This document shows positions 27,333-35,282 of a stretch of DNA of 64,000 nt, in pieces. The position numbers and the translations under genes are program-made. Each line of letters starts with the position of its first letter. Within the stretch, counting starts at the first letter, position 1. Under the pieces are notes generated by a model that was not told where the DNA came from, ran no database searches, and was given only the letters and a program-made list of their open reading frames with translations. The DNA is from Phenylobacterium sp. (GTDB lineage Bacteria > Pseudomonadota > Alphaproteobacteria > Caulobacterales > Caulobacteraceae): assembly GCF_022402485.1 (NCBI RefSeq), contig NZ_JAKRSA010000015.1, positions 146,340 to 210,339 of the forward strand, read 5' to 3'.

Positions 27333-28343
27333 GTGGACGCCGCCGCCGCAGACACCAGGGCCAAGCCGGTCAACCTCGATCACCTGCTCAAGCTCGCTGG
27401 CCCGGACATGGCTGGCGTCGACAGCCTGATCCGCGACCGCATGCAGAGCCCGGTCTCTGTCATCCCGGCCCTGGCCGAGCACCTGATCGGCGGGTCGGCC
27501 AAGCGCCTGCGCCCCCTGCTCACCGTGGCTGCCGCCCGGCTGGCCGGGGCCAAGGACGACGGTTGTCGCAAGCTGGCCGCGGCGGTGGAGTTCATTCACA
27601 CCGCCACCCTGCTGCATGACGATGTAGTGGATTCCTCCGAACTGCGCCGGGGCAAGGTGGCCGCCCATCTGATCTGGGGGGCCCCGTCCAGCGTTCTGGT
27701 CGGCGACTTCCTGTTCGCCCGGGCCTTCGAGCTGATGGTCGAGACCGGCTCCATGTCGGCCCTGGAAATTCTGGCGCGCGCCAGCCGGGTGATCGCCGAG
27801 GGCGAGGTGTTGCAGCTGACCCGCGCCCATGACCTGGATCTGGACGAGGCGGTCTATCTGCAGATCATCAAGGCCAAGACGGCCGAGCTATTTGCTGCGG
27901 CCGCTGAGGCCGGCGGTGTCTGCGCCGGCGCCACCTCAGACCAATGCCGGGGCCTGCGCCAGTATGGCCAGGACCTGGGCCTGGCCTTCCAGCTGGTCGA
28001 CGATTCCCTGGACTATTCCGGGGCCAGCGAGACCCTGGGCAAGAATCCCGGCGACGACTTCCGGGAAGGCAAGGCGACCTTGCCGCTGATCCTGGCCATC
28101 ATCCGGACGGGGGAGGCCGAGCGGGCCTTCTGGTTGCGGACGATTGACGCCCTGGAGCAGACCGACGCTGATTTCGAGCGGGCCCGTCAGCTGGTCCGCG
28201 AAACAGGTGCCCTCGACTCCACCCTCAAGGCCGCCGCGGGTTACGCCGCCAGCGCCAAGGCCGCCCTGGCGGTTTTCCCGACCGGGGCCTGGCGCACGGC
28301 GCTGGAAGACCTGGCCGACTTCGCCGTAGCCCGCCTGGCCTAG
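27333..28343 (+). CDS. Polyprenyl diphosphate synthase (octaprenyl/decaprenyl type)
   Basis: A trans-polyprenyl diphosphate synthase of about 336 residues that would make the ubiquinone side chain. Both Asp-rich motifs are present: LLHDDVVDSSELRRG (DDVVD) and FQLVDDSLDYSG (DDSLD). GSAKRLRPLL precedes the first as the diphosphate-binding arginines, and NPGDDFREGKATLPLIL follows the second. It resembles IspB. Chain length is not readable. The start is uncertain: GTG 27333 (GGAG ten bases upstream) or ATG 27303, and homology begins near VNLDHLLKL. It is divergent from the methyltransferase, with overlapping or very tight promoters. Confidence 0.9.
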   Translation: MDAAAADTRAKPVNLDHLLKLAGPDMAGVDSLIRDRMQSPVSVIPALAEHLIGGSAKRLRPLLTVAAARLAGAKDDGCRKLAAAVEFIHTATLLHDDVVDSSELRRGKVAAHLIWGAPSSVLVGDFLFARAFELMVETGSMSALEILARASRVIAEGEVLQLTRAHDLDLDEAVYLQIIKAKTAELFAAAAEAGGVCAGATSDQCRGLRQYGQDLGLAFQLVDDSLDYSGASETLGKNPGDDFREGKATLPLILAIIRTGEAERAFWLRTIDALEQTDADFERARQLVRETGALDSTLKAAAGYAASAKAALAVFPTGAWRTALEDLADFAVARLA

Positions 28344-28364
28344 GGCGATCGGGGCCTGGATCGG

Positions 28365-28964
28365 CTAGTTTTCGCCGGCGACGGTGCCGGCCATGTCCAG
28401 CAGGTTCATGCGGATGCCCCCGGGCAACTCCATGTCGCCGGGGCGGAACCCTTCGGGACAGGCCCCCTGCCACACCGCCTCGATATTGACGCTCCGGGTC
28501 CCGTTCATCTGCGGAGCGGCGGCCCCCACGGTCGAGCTCTCGGCGGTGATCACGTAGCGGCTGGAGAAATCGCCGCTGGCCACGCCGGAGGTGGTGGTCT
28601 TGCCGCCAGCGCCCATGTCGCACACCGAGGAGAACTGCCAATCCCCGTCCGTGCGCCGGGTGACCAGATTTTTCTCGCAGGACTCCTGGGTCGTCGGTTG
28701 ACCCCACCAGCTCAGTCGCGCCTCGAGGGCGTCATCGATGCAGATGCGGGTGACCTGGACGATCCCTTCGGTGGAGAGGCGCTGCTCCCACAGACCCGCC
28801 CGGCGGGCAGGCGCGGCCGGCGTGGCCGTCTGGCCAGGTAGGGGGGTCTCTTGGCCGGCGACCGGGGCCGGCGCTTCAGCGTCAGAACCGGCCTCATTGC
28901 GGTTGCAGCCCGCCAGGGCCAGGCACGACAGCCCAAGGGCTGCGGTCATTGAAAGCCTGCGCAT
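28365..28964 (-). CDS. DUF3617-type lipoprotein
   Basis: A 199-residue predicted lipoprotein. The signal peptide ends in the lipobox LALAGC (Cys about 20), followed by an Ala/Pro linker. The folded part starts ARRAGLWEQRLS, the usual opening of DUF3617 proteins, and has paired cysteines (ICIDD, ESCEKN, SSVCDMG, QGACPEG) that could form disulfides in the periplasm. Family function is unknown. It is convergent with the prenyl synthase, 21 bases apart. Confidence 0.75.
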   Translation of the reverse strand: MRRLSMTAALGLSCLALAGCNRNEAGSDAEAPAPVAGQETPLPGQTATPAAPARRAGLWEQRLSTEGIVQVTRICIDDALEARLSWWGQPTTQESCEKNLVTRRTDGDWQFSSVCDMGAGGKTTTSGVASGDFSSRYVITAESSTVGAAAPQMNGTRSVNIEAVWQGACPEGFRPGDMELPGGIRMNLLDMAGTVAGEN

Positions 28965-29073
28965 CGGGACTACCGCCTCGCCTTAACGCCCTAGCCTGAC
29001 GCCCTGGGCCCGGTCATCATGTCCCAGCCTTGGCCAGGATCAAAACCCCATTCTGTCCGTTGTAGAGGTCATG

Positions 29074-29346
29074 ATGAGCGAACTTCGAAACAACACCGCC
29101 GCGTCACGCTACGAGCTGGAGGAACAGGGCCAGACCTCCTGGGCCGACTACCGGCTTCAGGGCGAGCGCCTCTTCATCGATCATGTGGAAAGCCCTGCGG
29201 CCCTGCGGGGCACCGGTGCCGCCGGCCGGCTGATGGCCGCCCTGGCCCAGGATGCCAAGGACCATGGCCTGAAGATCACCCCCATCTGCAGCTATGCCGC
29301 AGCCTGGCTCAAGCGCAGCCCCGAGTACCGCGATCTGGTGGGGTGA
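29074..29346 (+). CDS. Small GNAT-like acetyltransferase (YjdJ type)
   Basis: A 90-residue minimal GNAT-fold protein. It carries SWADYRLQGERLFIDHVESP, the acetyl-CoA-binding turn ALRGTGAAGRLMAALAQDA (Arg/Gly-x-Gly pattern, about residues 48-66), and ITPICSYAAAWLKRSPEY at the end, as in the COG2388 YjdJ group. The acceptor is unknown. Two ATGs in a row (29071 and 29074) are equally possible. The gene ends 11 bases from the convergent uvrB stop. Confidence 0.82.
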   Translation: MSELRNNTAASRYELEEQGQTSWADYRLQGERLFIDHVESPAALRGTGAAGRLMAALAQDAKDHGLKITPICSYAAAWLKRSPEYRDLVG

Positions 29347-29357
29347 GGTCTCAGCCC

Positions 29358-31655
29358 CTACAGCCGTCCCTTCCGGAACCGCTCCTGGGCCTCGGCTCTC
29401 GCCTCGGCCTTCACCCGCTTGACCGCTGAGCGGTCGACGGTTTCGCCTTCGCCGGTGAGGACTTCGATGGCGAATTCCAGGTCCATGAGCTTCAGGCGCT
29501 TGATCTCGTCGCGCAGGCGGGCGGCGGTCTCGAACTCCAGGTCGGCGGCGGCTTGCCGCATGCGACCTTCCAGGTCGCGCAGGGTGGCCTTGAAGTTGTC
29601 GCCCATGAAGGGCCTGGCCTCTTCGGCGAGTTCGGTGCGGACCAGGGGGCGGTCCTTCTCATAGCCGCTGGCGAGGATTTCCTTGATCTGGCTCTTCACG
29701 CTCTCGGGCGTGATGCCGTGGGCGGTGTTGTAGGCCTCCTGCCGCTCGCGCCTTCGCTGGGTCTCGGCCATGGCGCGTTCCATGGAGCCGGTGATCCGAT
29801 CGGCATAGAGGATCACCCGGCCGTCGATATTGCGCGCCGCCCGGCCGATGGTCTGGATCAGGGAGGTCTCCGAGCGGAGGAAACCCTCCTTGTCGGCGTC
29901 CAGGATGGCCACCAGCCCGACCTCCGGGATGTCGAGACCCTCCCGCAGCAGGTTGATCCCCACCAGCACGTCGAAGACGCCCAGCCGAAGATCGCGGATG
30001 ATCTCGATGCGCTCAATGGTGTCGATGTCGGAGTGCATGTAGCGGACCTTCAGGCCCTGCTCGTGCATGTACTCCGTCAGGTCCTCAGCCATCTTCTTGG
30101 TGAGCACGGTGATCAGGCCGCGATAGCCCTGGGCGATAGTCTGTCGGACCTCGTCGATCACGTCGTCCACCTGGGAGAAGCCGTCCTTGGAGACCGGGCG
30201 GACTTCCACGGGGGGGTCGATGAGGCCGGTGGGCCGGATCACCTGTTCGACAAAGACCCCGCCGGTGCGCTCCATCTCCCAGGTGCCTGGTGTGGCCGAC
30301 ACATGGACGGTGTCGGGCCGCATGGCGTCCCATTCCTCGAACTTGAGCGGGCGGTTGTCGAGGCAGGAGGGCAGGCGGAAGCCGTATTCGGCCAGGGTGA
30401 ACTTTCGCCGGTAGTCCCCGCGATACATGCCGCCGATCTGCGGCACAGCCTGGTGGCTCTCGTCCACGAACAGGAGCGCGTTCTCGGGGATGTATTCGAA
30501 GAAGGTGGGGGGCGGTTCGCCCGGTTGGCGCCCCGACAGATAGCGGCTGTAGTTCTCGATACCGGCGCAGGAGCCGGTGGCCTGGATCATCTCGATGTCG
30601 AAGGTGGTGCGCTGCTCCAGCCGCTGGGCTTCCAGCAGCTTGCCATTGGCCACCATCCAGTCGAGCCGTTCCTTGAGCTCGGCCTTGATCTGCAGAACCG
30701 CCTGATTGAGCGTCGGGCGCGGGGTCACGTGGTGGCTATTGGCGTAGATCTTGATCCCGTCCAGGTCGGCGGTCTTCTTGCCAGTCAGGGGATCGAACTC
30801 GACAATGGTCTCCACCTCGTCACCGAACAGGCTGACCCGCCAGGCGCGATCCTCGTAGTGGGCCGGGAAGATCTCGATGGTGTCGCCCCGGCGGCGGAAG
30901 GTTCCGCGCTCAAAGGCCTGATCGTTGCGCTTGTACTGAAGGGCCACGAGGTCCGCCATCAGCTGCTTCTCATCGATCCGCTCACCCGGCGCCAGGGTGA
31001 AGGTCATGGCGGTGTAGGTCTCCACCGAGCCGATGCCATAGATGCAGGACACTGAGGCCACGACGATCACGTCGTCCCGCTCCAGGATCGCCCGGGTGGC
31101 CGAGTGGCGCATCCGGTCGATCTGCTCGTTAATCGAGGAGTCCTTCTCGATGTAGGTGTCGGTACGCGGGACGTAGGCCTCCGGCTGGTAGTAGTCGTAA
31201 TAGGACACGAAGAACTCGACCGCGTTGTCCGGGAAGAAGGCTTTGAACTCCGAATAGAGCTGGGCGGCGAGGGTCTTGTTGGGGGCCAGGATCAGGGCCG
31301 GGCGCTGGGTCTCGGCGATGACCTGGGCCATCGTATAGGTCTTGCCTGAACCGGTGACGCCCAGCAGCACCTGATCATGCTCGCGGCCTTCGAGGCCTGC
31401 CACGAGCTCCTTGATCGCCTGCGGCTGGTCGCCGGCCGGCTGGTAGTCGGACACCAGATTAAAGCGTCGGCCGCCTTCGGACTTGGCGGGGCGGGCCGGG
31501 CGGTGGGGCTTCCACAGCATGGGCAGGGCCGCGTCGTCATAGTCAAAGCTGGCCGACATGTCGGCGACGCCTGGGGCCCCCGGCGGTGGGGCCGAAGGCG
31601 CTTGTCCCGCAGTCGAAGGGGCGGGGGAGGGCGGGGCAGATTTGGAACGGGGCAT
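29358..31655 (-). CDS. uvrB: Excinuclease ABC subunit B
   Basis: A 765-residue UvrB, the damage-verifying helicase-like subunit of nucleotide excision repair. Landmarks are Walker [13 protein letters not shown] (about residue 100), the beta-hairpin [20 protein letters not shown], the DESH box in [21 protein letters not shown], helicase motifs [10 protein letters not shown] and QTIGRAARN, and a C-terminal UVR motif ([20 protein letters not shown]). The first about 50 residues are a Pro/Ala/Ser-rich extension, longer than in E. coli (673 residues). A second low-complexity tail ends RFRKGRL. I see no alphaproteobacterial SOS box (GTTC-N7-GTTC) in the 45 bases upstream. Confidence 0.98.
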   Translation of the reverse strand: MPRSKSAPPSPAPSTAGQAPSAPPPGAPGVADMSASFDYDDAALPMLWKPHRPARPAKSEGGRRFNLVSDYQPAGDQPQAIKELVAGLEGREHDQVLLGVTGSGKTYTMAQVIAETQRPALILAPNKTLAAQLYSEFKAFFPDNAVEFFVSYYDYYQPEAYVPRTDTYIEKDSSINEQIDRMRHSATRAILERDDVIVVASVSCIYGIGSVETYTAMTFTLAPGERIDEKQLMADLVALQYKRNDQAFERGTFRRRGDTIEIFPAHYEDRAWRVSLFGDEVETIVEFDPLTGKKTADLDGIKIYANSHHVTPRPTLNQAVLQIKAELKERLDWMVANGKLLEAQRLEQRTTFDIEMIQATGSCAGIENYSRYLSGRQPGEPPPTFFEYIPENALLFVDESHQAVPQIGGMYRGDYRRKFTLAEYGFRLPSCLDNRPLKFEEWDAMRPDTVHVSATPGTWEMERTGGVFVEQVIRPTGLIDPPVEVRPVSKDGFSQVDDVIDEVRQTIAQGYRGLITVLTKKMAEDLTEYMHEQGLKVRYMHSDIDTIERIEIIRDLRLGVFDVLVGINLLREGLDIPEVGLVAILDADKEGFLRSETSLIQTIGRAARNIDGRVILYADRITGSMERAMAETQRRRERQEAYNTAHGITPESVKSQIKEILASGYEKDRPLVRTELAEEARPFMGDNFKATLRDLEGRMRQAAADLEFETAARLRDEIKRLKLMDLEFAIEVLTGEGETVDRSAVKRVKAEARAEAQERFRKGRL

Positions 31656-31702
31656 GACACCAAGTTAGGCCCGCAAGGGGCGCGGCGCCAGCGGTCCCAC
31701 GC

Positions 31703-31780
31703 TCAGGATAACCCGCCGCCGCTGACGGCCATGGCGCAGGCCAAGGCCAGCACTGCGAGCGCCAGGATCAGATGTTGCAT
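31703..31780 (-). CDS. Possible 25-residue hydrophobic peptide
   Basis: A very short frame, MQHLILALAVLALACAMAVS plus GGGLS, ends in TGA. It is almost one transmembrane helix with a single Cys. GGAG lies only two bases before the ATG, which is too close for an ideal ribosome site, although a G6 run lies further upstream. A perfect hairpin (31791-31814) precedes it. It could be a real small membrane protein or chance. Nothing else fills this gap between uvrB and the next lipoprotein. Confidence 0.25.
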   Translation of the reverse strand: MQHLILALAVLALACAMAVSGGGLS

Positions 31781-31790
31781 AGCTCCGTCC

Positions 31791-31814
31791 CCCCATCCCG
31801 ATGATGGGATGGGG
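31791..31814. repeat. Perfect inverted repeat in the uvrB upstream region
   Basis: CCCCATCCC-GATGAT-GGGATGGGG, 9-bp arms and a 6-base loop, without a T tract on either side. It lies 11 bases upstream of the possible small peptide and about 135 bases upstream of uvrB. Operator or RNA hairpin, undecided. Confidence 0.4.
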
Positions 31815-31918
31815 ATAGGCGCGCTGGTGGAGCGCCGCATGATGCAGATGCACTAGCCGCTGGGGCGGTGTGGCTGGATCAGCCAGGTGGCGGCCTCTGC
31901 CACTGGTCCACGATGGGC

Positions 31919-32101
31919 TCAGTCCTGGTCGACGGACTTGCTCACCACCGTGCCGACCGCAGCCCCTGCAGCGGCACCCACAGGCCCGCCCACGACAGCC
32001 CCGGCTACGGCTCCAGTCGCCGCCCGCTGTTCCACATTGTGGCCACAGGCCGCCAGTAGAAGCGCCGCCGAAATGGCGCAGACGCCAAGGACCTTAGACA
32101 T
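31919..32101 (-). CDS. Small glycine-zipper lipoprotein
   Basis: A 60-residue protein. The signal peptide is MSKVLGVCAISAALLLAACG with a lipobox (LAAC, Cys about 19), followed by HNVEQRAATGAVAGAVVGG, then repeats of Gly-x-x-x-Gly/Ala (GPVGAAAGAAVGTVV) and SKSVDQD. This is the pattern of small outer-membrane glycine-zipper (YMGG-like) lipoproteins whose roles are mostly unknown. GGAG lies eight bases upstream of ATG 32101. The frame continues upstream for 41 codons without support. Confidence 0.72.
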   Translation of the reverse strand: MSKVLGVCAISAALLLAACGHNVEQRAATGAVAGAVVGGPVGAAAGAAVGTVVSKSVDQD

Positions 32102-32352
32102 GTCGATTTCTCCAGGAGTTGTTAGGCATGAACGGCTGGCAGAGACCAAGGTTCCTTCAGTCGGCGTGGGGGCTCTCACAGTCGCGCTGCGGTGCGGCGC
32201 AATATCGCCTTGCGAATCCTTCACGGAGCCGTCATAAGGCAGGCCACTTTGTCGTAGACCCGTCCATTGAACACAGTGCGGACGGGCTTCGTTTTCGAGA
32301 TTTCAACCCGCAGTGAGGCGGGGGGTTCTCTAAGCGATGATGTCGGGGGGCG

Positions 32353-33534
32353 ATGCGCCCTCGCCGCACAGGACAGGACGTTTTGCAAAATGAAAAATGG
32401 GTGCGCGCCGATTGGCGTGCCCTGACCGTTGCCGCCGTTCTCGGCTCCACGGTCGGACTGGCGCTCGGTGGCGCCTATTTGGCCGGCGGGATGGCCGGCG
32501 CTGCATCTGACCACGCCCGCGCTGCCCGGTTGGCGGCGGCTGCGGCCGATGGTTTCTCCGAGACGGCGTTACAGGACGCTGCTGCGCGGATGGACCCTGG
32601 CGTCCTGCGCGTCGCCCGGCGGCATGATCCCTTCACCGTGGCCGGGGCCGCCGAACGCGACCGCCAGAGCGCGATCTTGGTGGCGCGCCTGGAGCGGGGC
32701 GGGGGCGGTTCTGGCCAACCACTGCTGTTGCGCGCCAGCTTGAACCCTTCGCCTGTTCCAGCCGCACCCTTCCGGCTCGGAGGAGCCCTGGAAGCCTCCC
32801 GTGACATGGAGTGCCTGACCCAGGCGGTCTATTACGAGGCCCGCGGCGAGACCCCGGCCGGCCAGGCGGCCGTGGCCCAGGTGGTGCTGAACCGAGCCCG
32901 TCATCCAGCCTTCCCCAAGACCGTCTGCGGTGTCGTCTTCCAGGGCGCAAACAGCCGAGTCTGCCAGTTCAGCTTTGCCTGCGACGGGGCCATGCGGGCC
33001 CGGGTCGAGCCCACCGCCTGGCGTCGTGCCGAGCGGGTCGCTCACCGGGCGCTGTCGGGTGAAGTGATGGCTGAGGTGGGCCGTGCCACCCACTTCCACA
33101 CCACCTCTGTGTCTCCGGCCTGGGGGCCACGTCTGACTCGGGTGACCCAGATCGGCGTGCATGTGTTCTACCGCTATGGCCGGGATTCAGGCCGGGGTAC
33201 CATGCTGGCCCATGCCGAGGACATCACACCTGAGCAGACCCAAGCGCCGGTCTATGCTCAGCTAGGCGATGGGCCTGACGTGCGTGCTCAGAGCGAGGCC
33301 GATAACGACATTCGCCTGACCTCCGCCACTCTGGTTCCGACCTCGGGTCAGGGCGTCAGCATGGGCATGGGCGGACCTGTCGAGCCGCCGCAGGAGCCGG
33401 CCTCGGCCCCCGCCGTCGTCAAGGTCCCCGCCCCCAAGGTCTCAGCCTCAAAGCCCGTTGCCGCCCCGGCGGCCGCCAAGGTGCCGGAGGAGATCTCCGC
33501 CCAGACCAAGCCCGCTGCAGGCAAGGTGGGCTGA
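32353..33534 (+). CDS. Cell wall hydrolase, SleB family (copy 1)
   Basis: A 393-residue protein with one N-terminal membrane helix (about residues 20-48, LTVAAVLGSTVGLALGGAYL). The SleB/hydrolase_2 domain spans about 150-275 (MECLTQAVYYEARGETPAGQ with the catalytic Glu, VAQVVLNRARHPAFPKTVCG, FQGANSRVCQFSFACDG, THFHTTSVSPAWG). A Pro/Ala/Lys-rich tail follows. Family members are lytic transglycosylases or amidases acting on peptidoglycan. Here it would be anchored in the inner membrane and face the periplasm. A paralogue is encoded at 40659-41789. The gap 32102-32352 before it shows no other gene. Confidence 0.88.
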   Translation: MRPRRTGQDVLQNEKWVRADWRALTVAAVLGSTVGLALGGAYLAGGMAGAASDHARAARLAAAAADGFSETALQDAAARMDPGVLRVARRHDPFTVAGAAERDRQSAILVARLERGGGGSGQPLLLRASLNPSPVPAAPFRLGGALEASRDMECLTQAVYYEARGETPAGQAAVAQVVLNRARHPAFPKTVCGVVFQGANSRVCQFSFACDGAMRARVEPTAWRRAERVAHRALSGEVMAEVGRATHFHTTSVSPAWGPRLTRVTQIGVHVFYRYGRDSGRGTMLAHAEDITPEQTQAPVYAQLGDGPDVRAQSEADNDIRLTSATLVPTSGQGVSMGMGGPVEPPQEPASAPAVVKVPAPKVSASKPVAAPAAAKVPEEISAQTKPAAGKVG

Positions 33535-33539
33535 CCCAC

Positions 33540-34487
33540 CTAAGCCTGAGCCCTTGCGGTGCGCCTTAGGGCCTGGGGGGGCTGTCCGAAGCTACGCAGC
33601 ATCGCCCTTCGGAGCCGTTCAGCGTCACCGAACCCTGCGGCCATGGCGGCCTGTTCAACGCTGGCCCCGGCCTCCAGCTGATCCCTGGCGGCCTGGACCC
33701 GCAGGTGTTCGATGGCCTTGGCCGGGGTCATGCCCACGTCGCGGACAAAGGCCCGGGCAAAGTTGCGGGGGCTCATGGCGCAGGCATGGGCCAGATCCTC
33801 AACGCCTAGCCGATCCGTCAGCCTTTGGCGCGCCCCGTTCAGCAGCTCCGCAAACCGGCCGGTGGCACCCCCCATCTCCACCAGACCGGAGAACTGGGAC
33901 TGTCCCCCTGGCCGCTGGCGAGGCGCGACCAGGTGCTGGGCTGTAGCTCGGGCAACGATCTCCCCCAGGTCCTCAGCGATCAGCGCCAGGGCAAGGTCGA
34001 TGCCGGCCGTGATGCCGGCCGATGTCCACACAGGGCCGTCGCGCACATAAATCCGGTCTGGCTGAAGCTGGACCAGAGGAAAGCGCCGGCGGAAATCTGC
34101 GGTCCGATTCCAGTGGGTGGTGGCCCGCCGTCCGTTCAACAGTCCGGCCTCGGCCAGGATGAAGGCTCCCGAACAGATGCTGACGATCCGGCTTGCCCGC
34201 GCTGCGGCGGCGGCGACCAAGGCCACCACCCTGGGATCCAGGCGCCCTGGCCGCGTCCCGTCGCCACCAGCAACCAGAAGGGTGTCCAGGGGCCGGTCAT
34301 CCAGCTCCTGGGCCAACATGGCGGCCCCTGATGAGCTTTTGACCCACCCGGCCCCAGGGGCAACCACCTTCAGGTCATAGCCGTCGGTCACGAAACGGCT
34401 GGCGATTTCGAAGGCGGCAATAGGGCCCGCGGCGTCCAGGATCTGGAAGTCGTCGAAGATCACCACAGTGAGGGGGCGGACGGTCAT
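33540..34487 (-). CDS. GlxA-type regulator: DJ-1/PfpI domain plus AraC-type HTH
   Basis: A 315-residue transcriptional regulator. A DJ-1/PfpI amidotransferase-like domain (about 1-190) contains VVIFDDFQILDAAGP and the nucleophile-elbow Cys in RIVSICSGAFILAEAGLL. A C-terminal AraC/XylS domain (about 215-310) contains LGVEDLAHACAMSPRNFARAF and VEQAAMAAGFGDAERLRRAM. Regulators of this build often sense amide- or nitrile-type compounds, but the ligand is unknown. It is divergent from a stand-alone DJ-1/PfpI enzyme, a common regulator-target arrangement. Confidence 0.9.
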   Translation of the reverse strand: MTVRPLTVVIFDDFQILDAAGPIAAFEIASRFVTDGYDLKVVAPGAGWVKSSSGAAMLAQELDDRPLDTLLVAGGDGTRPGRLDPRVVALVAAAAARASRIVSICSGAFILAEAGLLNGRRATTHWNRTADFRRRFPLVQLQPDRIYVRDGPVWTSAGITAGIDLALALIAEDLGEIVARATAQHLVAPRQRPGGQSQFSGLVEMGGATGRFAELLNGARQRLTDRLGVEDLAHACAMSPRNFARAFVRDVGMTPAKAIEHLRVQAARDQLEAGASVEQAAMAAGFGDAERLRRAMLRSFGQPPQALRRTARAQA

Positions 34488-34568
34488 GGCAGAATTAGAG
34501 GGAAAAATGTCATTTCAGCCACGACCTGATAGGGTGATGCTGGCCCTGTCAACCCCGGAGCCCGACCC

Positions 34569-35264
34569 ATGACTGAGACCTGCCGCATCGTTTTCCCGCT
34601 TTATCCTGGCGTGACCCAGCTCGACTTCACCGCGCCGCACCAGGTGTTCAACCGTCTGCCCGGCGCGGAGACCATCGTCGCCTCCATGGGCGGGGTGGAT
34701 ATCGAGGGTGACGGTCTGGTGTTCACCAGGCTGGCGGACCTGGCGCAGATCAAGGACTGCGACGTGCTTTGCGTGCCCGGGGGCTTTGGTACGACCGCGG
34801 CCATGCTGGACGAGGCCTTCATGACCTCGGTGCAGCGGCTGGGGGAGGGTGCCAGATATGTGACCTCGGTCTGCACCGGCTCATTGATCCTGGCCGCAGC
34901 AGGCTTGTTGAAGGGCCGCCGCGCGGCCTGTCACTGGGCCTGGCGGGAGCTTCTCCCCCTGTTTGACGTGGAGATCGACGAGGGCCGGGTGTGCCGCGAT
35001 GGGCATGTGATCACCGGCGGCGGGGTTACTGCCGGGCTCGACTTCGCCCTGGTGGCGGCCGCTGAGATCTTTGGTGAGGACGCCGCGCGTCGGGTGCAGC
35101 TGGGCCTCGAATACGCCCCCGCCCCGCCTTTCGAAGGGGGGCGGCCTGAGCTGGCGCCAGCCCATATCCGCGAGCAGGTGCAGGCCATGATGACGGCCGC
35201 CCTGGTCGATCGCCGGGCTGGCGCCCTGGAGGCCGCCCGGCGACTGAAGGCCCGCGCCCTCTGA
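34569..35264 (+). CDS. DJ-1/PfpI family protein, isonitrile hydratase-like
   Basis: A 231-residue DJ-1/PfpI protein resembling Pseudomonas isonitrile hydratase (InhA), which hydrates isonitriles to N-formamides. Motifs are IVFPLYPGVTQLDFTAPHQV at the N terminus, DCDVLCVPGGFGTTAAM, the nucleophile Cys in YVTSVCTGSLILAAAGLLKG (about residue 102), RRAACHWAWRELLP, and the ITGGGVTAGLDFALV loop. The specific activity is unproven and other amidotransferase-like roles fit. It is divergent from a GlxA-type regulator across 81 bases that contain the small palindrome AAATG-T-CATTT (34505-34515). Confidence 0.82.
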   Translation: MTETCRIVFPLYPGVTQLDFTAPHQVFNRLPGAETIVASMGGVDIEGDGLVFTRLADLAQIKDCDVLCVPGGFGTTAAMLDEAFMTSVQRLGEGARYVTSVCTGSLILAAAGLLKGRRAACHWAWRELLPLFDVEIDEGRVCRDGHVITGGGVTAGLDFALVAAAEIFGEDAARRVQLGLEYAPAPPFEGGRPELAPAHIREQVQAMMTAALVDRRAGALEAARRLKARAL

Positions 35265-35282
35265 GCCCCCAGAGACCGGGCT

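Noticed and set aside
29553..31055. 500-codon open frame antisense to uvrB
   Set aside because: Overlaps conserved uvrB sequence fully and has no homology features.
31656..31918. SOS (LexA) box upstream of uvrB
   Set aside because: No GTTC-N7-GTTC or its complement is present in this interval.
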